Below are positions 10,681 to 21,485 of a stretch of 64,000 nucleotides of DNA, piece by piece. The number at the start of each line of letters is the position of its first letter. Within the stretch, counting starts at the first letter, position 1. Location: NCBI GenBank assembly GCA_905221605.1, contig CAJNDS010000624.1, positions 803,001-867,000 of the forward strand, read 5' to 3'. The DNA comes from Symbiodinium natans. Taxonomy: Eukaryota; Sar; Dinophyceae; Suessiales; Symbiodiniaceae. The notes beneath the pieces were generated by a model that had not been told where the DNA came from, did not search any database, and saw only the letters and a list, made by a program, of their open reading frames with translations. The position numbers and the translations under genes were made by a program.

Positions 10681-10894
10681 AAGCCTCATCCGCCTCTCTC
10701 TGAGAGTCCTCAGGACAAGATCGACGCCCTCCCGGGTCCGTCGCCTGGAGTTTCGGGATGTTTCGGGACTAGAGTCGATCGAACAAGCTTAAGGGATTCG
10801 AGGTGCCAACCCGCGTTGGTTCTTGAAGGGTTTTTGCGGGTTTTGTGGGGAGGTTGTTGGCTTCAGTGCAGTGGTTGGAAGTTGACAAGTTCGG

Positions 10895-10950
10895 GCGTGG
10901 GCGCAAGGCTTTGGGTTGCAGAGCGTGGGCGCAAGGCTTTGGGTTGCAGA
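10895..10950. repeat. perfect 28-bp tandem duplication
   Basis: Two adjacent identical 28-base units (10895-10922 and 10923-10950), each containing GGGCGCAAGGCTTTGGGTTG. A recent local duplication inside a frame with weak coding character. Confidence 0.9.
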
Positions 10951-11136
10951 TAGTTGCTTGTAGCTCTCTCAGCTTGATGAGAAGAGACAAAGACTTGTGG
11001 CATCTTCTGCCTTGCACTTTGAGCACTGAAGCTCCGGTCAGCCTAAATCCGCGCCCTACAATGGCTTTAGGAGTCAGAGGTGGAGGGTTTCAGGATTCGT
11101 GCTTGTTTACGGCCTTTGAGCTTTCGGCCTTGGGCT

Positions 11137-11244
11137 GAGGTCCCAGTTCGTACATCATTCAACCGCACGACCCTCTTCCATGCCCTTTCTGGAGGCGTGA
11201 TGAGGATCCTCGCGATGGCAGCCGAGGGCGAAGGCAACGGGCAG
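11137..11244 (+). CDS. candidate internal exon, unknown protein
   Basis: The frame reads RTSFNRTTLFHALSGGVMRI then LAMAAEGEGNGQ and ends at CAG|GTAGAT (11244/11245). It is the second in a run of plausible + strand exons at 10.5-12.8 kb. No family is recognised. Confidence 0.4.
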
Positions 11245-11416
11245 GTAGATTTTCTTTCATAGGTCCGTCATAGGTGGCAGGAAACCATCATCAAGAACCC
11301 CAAAAAGGGTGACTCACTTGTCCAGGCGAGCTTCCCGCTCTCACGCGAGCGGTTCGCGCCGGCAGGGCGCCAGCCTGAGGTGGCTTCCAAGGCTTTGGGG
11401 ATCCTTGGCGCTTCAG

Positions 11417-11599
11417 GAAGTGTTTGGCCGAGCAGACTTAGAGCCTAGCAAGTTTTTGCAGGCGCTGCTTGAGCAAATGGTTGAGAACAAAGGTGGACTG
11501 ACAACGATGCTAAGATGCCTTGATCCCTACACTCAGAACATAAAGAAGCCCCGACCCAGAGCTCCCAGAGACCCCTTTCAGTGCCGAGTGATCAGCTAA
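11417..11599 (+). CDS. candidate exon, unknown protein
   Basis: Following CTTCAG (11411-11416) the frame encodes EVFGRADLEPSKFLQALLEQ, then a helical MVENKGGLTTMLRCLDPYTQ segment and a basic tail to TAA 11597. The true 3' edge may be one of the AG positions before the stop. Coherent composition suggests a real exon of a soluble protein. Confidence 0.45.
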   Translation, partial: EVFGRADLEPSKFLQALLEQMVENKGGLTTMLRCLDPYTQNIKKPRPRAPRDPFQCRVIS

Positions 11600-11794
11600 A
11601 GAGGTTCCGTGCCGTCTCCATGCGCGGCTGAACGCAGCGGCCGCAGCCGCGCGAAGGAGAAGACCGAGGCTTCCGCAGAGGGACGGGCGGACTCTCCAAG
11701 CCTTGGAGTTTTTCCAGAATCCAGAACCTTGTGCCGGCGCTTGGGCCGCTAGGGTTGAGTTTCAGAGTCGGCTTCGGGCAGTAATGCTTCTCAG

Positions 11795-11961
11795 TGGTCG
11801 TCGGCAACAGCACCAGCTCTAGACGCTTTCCAGGACGCGCCCTCAGCGGCAGCCACGGATGCCCCAGCGCTTTCAACAAACAAAGAGGCAGAGGCGCAAC
11901 GGCGCAGCCCAGCAGTGCAGCAGTGCAGGAGTGCAGCAGCGGCTGTCCTAGAAAGGCAAAG
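11795..11961 (+). CDS. Ala/Ser-rich internal exon
   Basis: Flanked by TCTCAG (11789-11794) and AAG|GTAAAT (11961/11962). It encodes SSATAPALDAFQDAPSAAAT, then a Gln/Arg/Ala helix ending VLERQR. Both splice edges and the absence of stops support an internal exon. The Ala-rich linker has no family identity. Confidence 0.5.
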
Positions 11962-12141
11962 GTAAATGGCAACTTTCTTTTTTGCGCCGCGCCGCGCCGC
12001 GCGCTGTATCGAATGGCAAGCGCCGGAGACGTGTATGCAGAGGCGTAGGAATAGTGTGTAGGAATGCAGGAAGTCATCCAGGATTGAAGATTGTAAAATG
12101 TTGGATGTGCTTTGTGGGAATGCACCTTCCCATCGCTGCAG

Positions 12142-12282
12142 CCCACCAGGTCAAGAAGGAGCCAGAGGTGCAGAAGGCGCCGAAAATGATGGCCATCCCT
12201 ACGATCCCAAGCCCCGAGACTTGATCAAGGGTCTTTCGAGCGAAGTTTCTCGGTTTGTGGCTGCGCATGACAAGGCATTAAG
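12142..12282 (+). CDS. candidate internal exon, unknown protein
   Basis: After GCTGCAG (ending 12141), the frame reads NDGHPYDPKPRDLIKGLSSE then VSRFVAAHDKALR, up to a possible donor AAG|GTTTTG near 12282. An alternative + frame over the first half (VKKEPEVQKAPKMM) is also protein-like, so the upstream boundary is uncertain. Confidence 0.4.
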
Positions 12283-12375
12283 GTTTTGACTGAGATTGTC
12301 TGTTGACACGCATGGAAACTGGGAAGCTGAATGCTAAGCTTCAGATCTTGAGGTGTAGGGCCGACAGGAGCCTTT

Positions 12376-12798
12376 TTGGCAAAAGCACGTGAAAGTAGAT
12401 CGATCCTGCTGCCCACGGCCGTATACGACAGTCACGATGAATTCCTAAACAAGGAGGCCCACACTTGGTTCGGGCTGTTCAACGCCTTCGCGGCGCTCAG
12501 CGCCATGCTCTGCATCAAGCCCTCGTGGCGACAGTACACATCGCTGATGATCGCGGTGCATGTTCTTGGCTTGCTGTGGGGCTTTGGTGTGATGGCTCGC
12601 CATTTTGGTTGGCAACATCATGTCGTTGGAGGCCTACAGTGCACTTTGGGAACAGAGCATCGAGTACTTGATCCTGCCAGGGCCATCACCTTGGATGCCA
12701 CCAGTCAGATCTACATGCAGTTGCTGACTGGAGTCTCCGTGGTTGGAGGACGGATTACCGTCTTTTCTCATTCCGCTTTCTGTGGGAACTCACGCTGA
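12376..12798 (+). CDS. multi-pass membrane protein exon
   Basis: 140-codon frame, one of the most protein-like in the window. After a leader (LPTAVYDSHDEFLNKEAHTW) it shows hydrophobic segments around LFNAFAALSAMLCI (residues 36-49), YTSLMIAVHVLGLLWGFGVM (about 55-75) and MQLLTGVSVVGGRITVF near the end. It probably begins at a splice acceptor (AG near 12398) and ends before the TGA at 12796. It resembles a channel or transporter fragment, but no family signature is visible. Confidence 0.5.
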   Translation: MAKARESRSILLPTAVYDSHDEFLNKEAHTWFGLFNAFAALSAMLCIKPSWRQYTSLMIAVHVLGLLWGFGVMARHFGWQHHVVGGLQCTLGTEHRVLDPARAITLDATSQIYMQLLTGVSVVGGRITVFSHSAFCGNSR

Positions 12799-12799
12799 T

Positions 12800-13370
12800 C
12801 ACAAAGATGTCGGTGCAGTTGGGCGGTTCTTTCGCCTTTCCGCTGCGGGATTCGTAGACGTGTGGACCACATAAATGCGCAAAGCTTGCTGTGACATTTC
12901 GAGTTGCTTTGCGCGTAAGGACAAGATATCTGAGACGTTTCAAACCAAGGAAGCTTAAAGAAGAGCGACGAGTGGCTCATGTGGCTCAGTTGCCGATGTG
13001 CTTCTTTGCATTTTCCAGAGACTTTGAGAGCCCTTCCGATGCTGTTTCGGTTCCAGTTCCGCTTGTTGCGATGTTTGTTGCAGTCTGACTGTTGTACATG
13101 AGTGACAAAGTCAGTCTGCTACATACCTGAACTGTTTCCAGCCACCATGGCAAAAGTATGTGCCTGGTCAGTTTTTAGTAGTCTTATGTAGTCGTAGTCG
13201 TGTTTTGTTCTCGGGTTTGCTCGGCTGCTCGGAGTGGGGGACGAGTGAATGCCCTTCTCGTCACACGCCTCGGGCTCAGCGCGGGTTCAAAAAAAGGCCC
13301 GATCGGAACCCGCCTCAAGCCGCGTCTTGTGAGTCACCTTCAGCCCAAAGCCTCTGCCAGCTTGCCATTT
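12800..13370. other. no convincing gene
   Basis: Short chance frames only. Probably intron or intergenic sequence after the membrane-protein exon. Confidence 0.35.
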
Positions 13371-13375
13371 CTGCA

Positions 13376-13468
13376 CGCGACGGCTTCTCCGTGGGCCAGC
13401 GCGTGAAGGTGCCAGCCAAAGGTTCCAAGCTGTTTCACGGTCAGGGCTCGGAATGTATAATCTATTAG
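13376..13468 (+). CDS. candidate exon, unknown protein
   Basis: The end of a 102-codon frame reads ARDGFSVGQRVKVPAKGSKL then FHGQGSECIIY and stops. The pattern (G-x-x-V-G-Q-R-V-K-V) resembles a small beta-barrel strand such as a KOW/Tudor-like fold, but the match is too short to assign. Confidence 0.35.
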   Translation, partial: RDGFSVGQRVKVPAKGSKLFHGQGSECIIY

Positions 13469-13479
13469 CCCACTTCGCC

Positions 13480-14690
13480 CAATGAGGAATCTGCTTTCAG
13501 AATGGCTGCTGTCCAAACATGTCGAAACGGAAGAGTCCAGGAAATATCAGAATCGAATTCGAGCCTGGACGATCTACATCTTTTGATGGCGAGGTCCTTC
13601 TGACGCTCTAACATTGTCTTACATGGAAGCCTAGACCTTCGAGCTTAAAAGTTTCAGACCTCTGGTCTTCAGGCCCGCTACCTCTCTGGAAGCTTCTACA
13701 CAGCCACGATCGAGGTGCCCACGGTGCGGGTTTTGAGACGAAAGTGCTTCTGACGCTTCAGCTCCCTAGGGCCCTTAGGAGGGAGCTCAAGAACCATCCG
13801 CCCAAACGTTGCCTTACACCTGTGTCGTTTTGGCACCACAACCGGCGAAGTTTGAAACCACTGCGCGAAACCTGCACCTCCAAACGTAAAAACTTCATGT
13901 CCCATCCCAGGGATTCTTGGCTGACGGTCAAGTTCTGCTGCAATGGGCGGACGGCGATGCCAACGATCGGAAGAAGAAGTCCGAGGATGGAGCAGCTGTT
14001 GACCTGACAGCTGTTTAGCCGTTTAGTCCTCGCTTGACACGGGCCGCTGCGCCGCACATGAACAGCCCGGCTGCTCATTCCAACCATTGCAAACTTGATG
14101 GCCATTGGCCATGCCGTGGCTGAGCACGTTCGAATTGAATCTTACTTCCCAACCAGGTGGCTCGACTTGAATGTTTGAGATTTTTTCCTTGGTTCCCTGA
14201 CGGGCGGGCCGGGCAGCCCCGGACATGCCAAGTAATGTCTTATAACTTGACCAGGGGCTCAGCAGAATTCTGCAACGATGGACAACATAACATCAAGATC
14301 TTGGCACTCGTGTGTTGTGGTGGCACCAAGCAAGCAGCACTGAGCACTTTCCGTTAGCCCAAACTCCCCGAAACTCCCCGAAGTCCTGAGGAGTTGGTGC
14401 CCTGCGATGCCTCGGGACATCCACTCGGCAGCGATTCTCGACCTGACTTCGGGGGGTCTGCATTGGGCCTAAACCCGAACAGTCTGACCGGGTGCTCATA
14501 TGCTCCAAAAGCAAATCCTCCCGAAACCACATCCTACAGCTCCTAAGTGCAACCCTCCAGCAAGCCAAAAAGCCCTCAGCACAATACGCCCTCAGCACGG
14601 TCGAAAGTGAAAGGGGTCCCAAGGGTGTCGCCTTGAAAAGGGGTGAGTAGCTGGAAAGAAACCTTCCATTCCCCCATATTCCCCCCCAAA
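13480..14690. other. no convincing gene
   Basis: Both strands carry overlapping frames of 60-115 codons with no recognisable domain and no consistent splice edges. Nothing is called. Confidence 0.3.
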
Positions 14691-14698
14691 CTGCTCAG

Positions 14699-14794
14699 GA
14701 AGCGGAAGCTGCGGCGCGACGTGAGGCCAAGGAGGCCAAGGAGGCGGAGGCCCCGAAGCCGCAGGCCCTCAGACGGGGGGGGAACGACACCTAG
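14699..14794 (+). CDS. Ala/Glu/Lys-rich helical exon
   Basis: After CTGCTCAG (ending 14698) the frame gives EAEAAARREAKEAKEAEAPK then PQALRRGG and ends at TAG 14792. The sequence is typical of a single-helix or linker region. It precedes two Pro/Glu-rich exons at 15.2 and 16.6 kb in the same orientation. Confidence 0.45.
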   Translation, partial: EAEAAARREAKEAKEAEAPKPQALRRGGNDT

Positions 14795-15219
14795 GATGGA
14801 AAAAGCTTAGAGGTTCCGCAAGAGGGAAGTGTCAGTGGCTGTGGCGCTCAGCATCGTTTGCTTGCTGCTTTTCCAGTGCCGAGTCTTCTCCTGGTGATGA
14901 GGTGGCCCAATAAGTGAAGCGAGCTCCAGTCCATGCCTTTCTGTTTTGATGCACTGCCCACGCGCACTTGCGTGCAGTGGATGTTTCGTCCACTCCCTTC
15001 ACCACTCGGGCAAACTGACTCTCTTGCTGCAAGCCCATCGACCCCTCGTTTCATGTGACTGGCACAATGCACTAGACGCACTAGACTCACTAGACAGACC
15101 AACATGTTGTAGGAGTGCTGGCTGGGATCAGAAACCCTCGAGATGCAGTAATTTGGCCTTATGCCTGGCAGCCGAAATCCTGCCAAATGGAGAGCCGAAA
15201 TCTCACCTTCACCCTGCAG

Positions 15220-15330
15220 GCACCACCAGCACCGACGCCTCCGACGGAGGCCGAGCTGACACCGGCCGAGCGGGCACAGGCCATGTCTCTGGAAATGTTG
15301 GGAGAGCCGGAGGCTTCTCACTCCTATTGC
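15220..15330 (+). CDS. Pro-rich exon with L-x-x-AER motif
   Basis: Following CCCTGCAG (ending 15219) the frame reads APPAPTPPTEAELTPAERAQ then AMSLEML. The 3' edge is unclear. The pattern PPAP...EL-T-P-AER...ML is shared with the exon at 16590-16712 and suggests an exon duplication within one gene. Confidence 0.45.
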
Positions 15331-16348
15331 GTTAGTTCTCAGTTCAAGTGTGAGACAATAATCAAGACGAAGAAAAATTATTACTTCGATCATCCCCACT
15401 CTACAACTAAGCAGCCCTTTTTTGGGACAGGTGGTTCTGTATGCTTCGCCGCACGCTTCATCTCGGAATTGTGCTCAGGATTTTTTGGCGTGGGCAGTTC
15501 AGGAGCTGCAAGGATACATTCCATGTTTAGAAAATCGCTGAGCAACCTCTGCGCAGGATTGCAGGGCGAGTCGATGTAAGGTCTCTGGGGCATTCTGTGC
15601 GGGCTTCTCTGGGGGCGGCCACCGGGACGTGGACACGGGAAAGAAGGCAAAGTGCTAGGAACAGCTCGTCGTCTGCAGCAGAATGCAATGCACCGGGTCA
15701 CCTGGGACGGAAGCACCAAGAAGAACAACGAGCGAGAATGCACGAATCAACCAGCCAGCTTTAAGTTCTTGAATTAAAGCTTCATGTAGACCGAGAAGCG
15801 CAAAGGAAACATGTAGGCAGTAAGTGGGCGAGAACTTTGGATCCTAGTGTCCGGAACATTCTCCTGGCACGGAGACCCGAGTCAACGGGGTGATGAATAG
15901 GCCAGATAACAAGGGTTGGACAAGGGATGACACCTTGCAGTACCGACTCAAACCGGCTGTTGGTTTCCATAGGGTCTAGGTCGTTGAGGCTGGGTTGCAA
16001 TGGGACTTGCTCCACTCGCATTCGATCCTAAACCTCAATACGAGCAAGCTGAGTTCTTGCGGCCTCTGTGAATGGGAAACATGCGATGACAATTTGTTTA
16101 CTATGCTCCTGCTCCTGAACTTAAGCGTTTCTCATGCCCGGACTAGGCAGAAAGGATCCGCGAGTTCCAGCGCTTACGCCAGGGTGGGGAGCCGAAGGCC
16201 AGATGGTGGGAGTTGTTGGGACCGAGTTGGTTCGGTCAGTCTTCGTGTAAGTTTATAAGTGCTATGCACATTTACGGCGTGGAGTATTGGGGAGGGGGCT
16301 TCGGCACCATTCCCTGAGACCCCGCCTTCTGCCTATTGTTGCACGCAG

Positions 16349-16468
16349 GTGGCCCCTGAGGCTGCACCCACAGCTGCGGAGAACGAATCGCGACCTTCTG
16401 GGGAAAGGATTGCTCAGGACCCAAGGGGCATGCCCGGGTTTGGCTGTGTGATTGAACATGTTTTCTAG
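16349..16468 (+). CDS. candidate exon, Ala/Pro/Glu-rich
   Basis: After CACGCAG (ending 16348) the frame encodes VAPEAAPTAAENESRPSGER then IAQDPRG, up to a stop at 16466-16468. A likely disordered segment between the two L-x-x-AER exons. It may end at the CAG near 16416. Confidence 0.4.
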   Translation: MAPEAAPTAAENESRPSGERIAQDPRGMPGFGCVIEHVF

Positions 16469-16589
16469 GACGAGTTTGAGCTTCTGAAATCAAAGAAACT
16501 GCACACCGCAGCCTTCTTCCAAGTTGCGTTGGAAGACGAAAGCTAGGCATCCGCCTCCATGCTGCCAAGCAAATCCTTTGGGGGACTGC

Positions 16590-16712
16590 GTGCCCTCCGA
16601 GGACCCACCGGCTCCACGTGCTCCAGAACTACCGCTTGCAGAACGGCAGAAGCTGGAGGCAATGTTTCAAGCGATGCTTCGGAGTTCCACGTGGGATCAG
16701 ACTTTACAGTGA
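16590..16712 (+). CDS. Pro-rich exon with L-x-x-AER motif, second copy
   Basis: The frame reads SEDPPAPRAPELPLAERQKL then EAMFQAMLRSSTWDQTLQ and reaches TGA at 16710-16712. It parallels the 15.2-kb exon (PPAP, EL-x-AER, then a helical M/L-rich tail). Probably part of the same + strand gene. Confidence 0.45.
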   Translation: MPSEDPPAPRAPELPLAERQKLEAMFQAMLRSSTWDQTLQ

Positions 16713-17468
16713 GTCAGTGAGAAGGGGTTGGGGGGATCACCATCTTCTTGGGAGTCAGGTCTAGGTTGAGACGCCGTCCCTAGAGCAGCACAGCTGTCAG
16801 CCTGTGGCGCGATGGCTTTTGGGTTCGGCATCTCAGTGATTGCAACCTCATGGCTGGAGCTCATCACCGAAAACCTAAAGCAACGCCAGGAGCGGCTGCA
16901 AGTGCTTCGAGTGCAGTACCTCAGGCAGGATCCGCGACTGGATGTGCCCGTTAGATTCAAACGTTTGCATTGATGCTGCGCCGTAGGATGTCTCGTGCCT
17001 TATGAGGGAGCGTCTGGTCAGGATCATTTTCTGCAAGTGCACAGCAGAGTGGTGGACACTCAACATACTCAACGCTGTGGGCCTGGGATGGCCTGAGAGT
17101 CGACACCCCGAAAGCCGCCGTTTGGAGGCTTCACGAGCAGATCTCCGCTGATACTGAGTCGACGGAGCCGCTGTTTGGGATGGGCGGTGTTTCCGAAGTT
17201 TCCGAAGCAGTTTCGGATGCTTACCTTTGCTAGGAATCAAGAATCGTTCTGGAAAACTGCAGTTTCGAGGTATTCAGCGGGGTAGTCTCGGGTACAGAAT
17301 AGAATGCGGCAACGCAGATGCTGCGCGTGCTTTGATTTCCGCAGGAGAAGGAGATGCAAGAGCTAGTGCCACTTGGCCTCTTTGCTTTCTATGCTCAGCC
17401 ATATGGCGCGACACTTGTTACTCAGTCTGTTACTCCATCAGCAAGAGCTTCGGTGTAGATTTGTCCAG

Positions 17469-17575
17469 TGCTGTACGAGGCGAATCAGTATGGGCTCACT
17501 GCCGCATCAATGCCAAGGCGTAGCGGCGCCAGTGACAAGGACCTCATGACCTTCCGTTTCTGGTCTGCCCAAGAG
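17469..17575 (+). CDS. candidate internal exon, unknown protein
   Basis: Bounded by GTCCAG (17463-17468) and GAG|GTACTC (17575/17576). It encodes LYEANQYGLTAASMPRRSGA then SDKDLMTFRFWSAQE. The sequence is coherent and aromatic-rich. No family is recognised. Confidence 0.45.
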
Positions 17576-17899
17576 GTACTCAGGTGTTTTTGAATAAAAC
17601 CACCTGCCTACACTTTATACAGCAAGTTCTTGGTGAGATCGAAATCCGCCCTGGCACCCTATCGTCCCCTCATCATCATTGATTTGCCTCATGGCAGAGC
17701 GAAGAAGTTCCTCTAACACGCAACTTTCAACAGGCTACACAAAACAGGTGTGGAAATCCAACCAAAAGCAGCGGTTGAGACACTCCACGAACGCTTGCAG
17801 ATGCTCGGATGCTCTGCAAGATACAAATCGCAATGATATCGTGTCAACTCATCGCGTTGGGGTTAAAACATGTGTTTGCTACGTAAAACAGTGAAGACA

Positions 17900-18350
17900 G
17901 TGAAGCCACCTAAAAGCTCAGAAGCCCAGTGTCGGAGGGCTTGTGACGACCTGTGGGAAAATGCGCCAAAGTGCCAAGCTGTTGTACGGCTAGTTTTTTA
18001 GCGCTCGTGCAATAGTATTCCTTCACGCCCCACATGAGTATGGTATTTTTAGGGCTTGGTAAGAACCTTAAAGCACGCGTCATTGCCTTCCTTGCCTGTT
18101 TTTATCAGAGTATTTTTACGGTGTATTCGTAGTAATATAATCATTACCTTTACAAACATTAGAAGAACGGAATGAAGATGTGATTGTAAAGGAGCCAGCG
18201 GGCATACTTCTTTCATATGCATATTCTGCCCGTTCCGTTCGCTCTCCACTTGTAATTTTATTATTGTGCTCTCTACACCGGTGAAGATATAGTGGGTTAA
18301 CTGTGTTTCTTTCTCTTATGAATGTTATCCTGCCTTGCAGGGTGTGGCGC
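17900..18350. other. AT-rich stretch without a gene
   Basis: Noticeably richer in A and T than the rest of the window (for example around 18105-18180 and 18240-18310). No protein-like frame or splice-bounded island is seen. Confidence 0.6.
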
Positions 18351-18593
18351 ATTAGATGGCCGATCAAACGGGTTGTCGGGGCAGCTTATCCCTATTCAAT
18401 GCCCCCTAACTGAGAGGAAAACCCAGCTCTCTGAGCCAGAGCCTGACCTCTGCACTTCCGTGGAAACACAAGAGCCATTCATAGGCGCGCTTTCCGTCAC
18501 AAGGCCCCAAAGGCCATGAGCTCCCTAAGCCATCTTCAGGCACCCTTGTGGGTGAAGTCAGTAGAAGAGAAAGGAACGAAAGCCCACACGCGC

Positions 18594-19255
<662 letters not shown>

Positions 19256-19259
19256 GAGA

Positions 19260-20300
19260 GAGACAGAGGGTTTGTTTCTTCAATGCCTCCTCTGAGGCAG
19301 CGAGCGCCTCAGCCTCCAAAGTGGCCAGCGTCTCGCGGCCCTGCAGATCTCGACGCCTTGACGAGTCTGAGGTGAAGTGAGGGAAGGAAAACAGATTGGG
19401 GATTGCAGAGCAGCCTGGCAGCTAAGCTAGCTAGGCAGCCAAGGGCTTCAATTAAAGATGCTTAAACCGCTATTTAAGGTATTGCTGCAACATGCTGTAA
19501 CGCGTCCTGGAGCATTCGTCCTCGGGGTTCAAGCCAAGGGTCTTTGGGGTGTTGTGCAGAAGCCAACTTCCTTGTTCCAGTGACTTGGGTAAGTAGACTA
19601 GTCGACATTTTGTAGCGTCGACAACCTGTGCTGTGCCTTCTATGTTGCTGCCCAGGAAACAGATCACTGAAGTGGAGCAGAGCCCTGCAGAAAATAGCTT
19701 GGTCATGCCTGTTGCCTGTTCATGGTTCTGCATTGCGTTACGGCGGTTTGTGGCTTCAAGTGTAAGTAAGTGTGTGTGTGTGTGTGTTCCACTTCAGACT
19801 TCAGAGGCCTGGATGTAAAAGTGTGGTCCACTGTCACAGCTGGGCCCGGTTCATCCCACAGCCACCTTGCGCAAATGCATAGCAAACCCCGTACAGACAG
19901 GCCACAGCCATCCATAGCCATCTACAGCCACATATCCCAACCACCAATCGACCCCGACAAGAAACCACAACTTCCTGTACCCATCTACCAGCTCCCCTTC
20001 TACTCTGTCCAACACAGATAAAAGATTATCACAAAACTCCCAGCGGCAATTACAGCAGAAATCGGAGACGAAGCAAGAAGTTGTTCCGAGGTCTTGGAGT
20101 TGGTAGTTGTAGATGTTGTATATTCGGGATGTGCGAGTTTGGGTTGATGAAGTCGGGCATGGTCTGCGCTATCGCCTCTATCGCAGAGGGTCGTGAGTTG
20201 CAGAGGAGAGGTGATCAGATTACACACGCTGCTTGACACCAAAACGTGCGGAGCACCAAGAATTCGAAACTCCACTTTGCCTCATCACCGGGTCCCTCGG
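19260..20300. other. no convincing gene
   Basis: Short chance frames only, plus a small GT run near 19770-19787. Confidence 0.35.
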
Positions 20301-20303
20301 GCC

Positions 20304-20321
20304 GGGGGGGGGGGGGGGGGG
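20304..20321. repeat. G18 homopolymer
   Basis: Uninterrupted run of 18 G. One of four long G or C runs in the window (others at 5608, 24875 and 44501). Confidence 0.9.
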
Positions 20322-20704
20322 CGACTTTGGGGCGGCAGAGGTCAGTGTCCTTCAACATGTGCAGCCCAAAACCTTCAACACCGAGGAAGCTGAACCCCGA
20401 CCGCGGGCTGAGGACTTTGGAGGGCAGTTGGGGGGGGAGATGTCAGGAGAACCTGTAATCCAGCCAAGTGTGGGTTGCATGTTCAGGTCCCACAGACATG
20501 TCCCGTCAGCTTTGCAACTGGCCGTGAACCTCCAAGAGTGTAGAACTGCCGCTCCCTCGATCCAATTGCTGATGGAATCTCCAATGGCCCTCGCGTCCAA
20601 AAAAGAAGGAAGCATGTGACTACTTTTAGAAATGCGCGTCATGGACACCCGGGAAAGCTTGCTGCTGCGGTGCGGGTCGCGAAGAGAACAGAAGAGAATC
20701 CAAG

Positions 20705-20821
20705 ATGGCCTTGGAACAGCCCCGTGTGAACTTGGACTTCAAGCTGCCGCAACTAAATGGCAGGAGTGACCTCGATCGGATCAACGGCGACAAGCAAAAG
20801 GAGCCAGAGGGCACAACTCGA
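20705..20821 (+). CDS. candidate first exon, unknown protein
   Basis: ATG at 20705, then MALEQPRVNLDFKLPQLNGR followed by SDLDRINGDKQKEPEGTTR, ending at CGA|GTGAGC (20821/20822). If not spliced, the frame stops at TAG 20834. The ATG, polar sequence and consensus donor fit a first coding exon. The family is unknown. Confidence 0.45.
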
Positions 20822-21205
20822 GTGAGCAAAGGGTAGGGGCGAGCTCTGTCTTTGGTTCAACATTCAAAGCTCCAGCCGTAGGAGTTTCTGCGTTAAGGCG
20901 ACGGGTACACTTCTTTGTCGGTGCAAGGCAGAAGCGAACTATTCTCGTAGTTCCATGGGGCAGCCCATCTCGAGTGGGAACTGTTGAGGGTTGGGGGGAG
21001 GGGGGATGTCTGCAAGAGTCGGGTTTCCATATCCCTCTACGTTGCGTTGCAGGTTAGTCAATAGTTGTCTCGAAGTCACTGAAGTCATAGCACTCTTAGC
21101 CAGTATACGCCCTAACTTTCCCATCCTGACCAAGCCCGAAGCCTAAAACCAAAGCCCCGCGCCGTGTACAGCATGTCCTTTGCTGAAGCATGAGCTCAGC
21201 GCAAC

Positions 21206-21485
21206 GTGAGTGGCTCGAGCAGCGCGCCCAGCGACGAACGTGCCGCCTTGGCGGGGGGCTCTCATTGGATCGTTGGTGCCAGGGCCGCTAGGGATTCAAG
21301 CAGCGGAGAAATCATTGACGCAACTTGCGCAGTTGAGAACCGAGGGCTTGTCGTACCTTGTTGCGCTGTCGTTGAAATGTCTCGTGGGGACATGGCTCTC
21401 AATGATTGTGCTTGAATGGAGCCCTGCACGTTTCATCCTGCCCAAATTCTCCGAATGCTGTCGACTATGGACATTATGGACTTAA
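21206..21485 (+). CDS. candidate coding region, frame ambiguous
   Basis: Two overlapping + frames are both protein-like. One (21210-21485) gives a hydrophobic GLSYLVALSLKCLVGTWLSM segment; the other (21206-21415) gives SSSGEIIDATCAVENRGLVV. Only one can be real. Conservation or transcript data would decide. Confidence 0.3.

Noticed and set aside
17310-17400. Ankyrin-like piece (GNADAARALISAGEGDARA)
   Set aside because: Only a partial resemblance to one helix pair and competing frames are equally good; no second repeat nearby.
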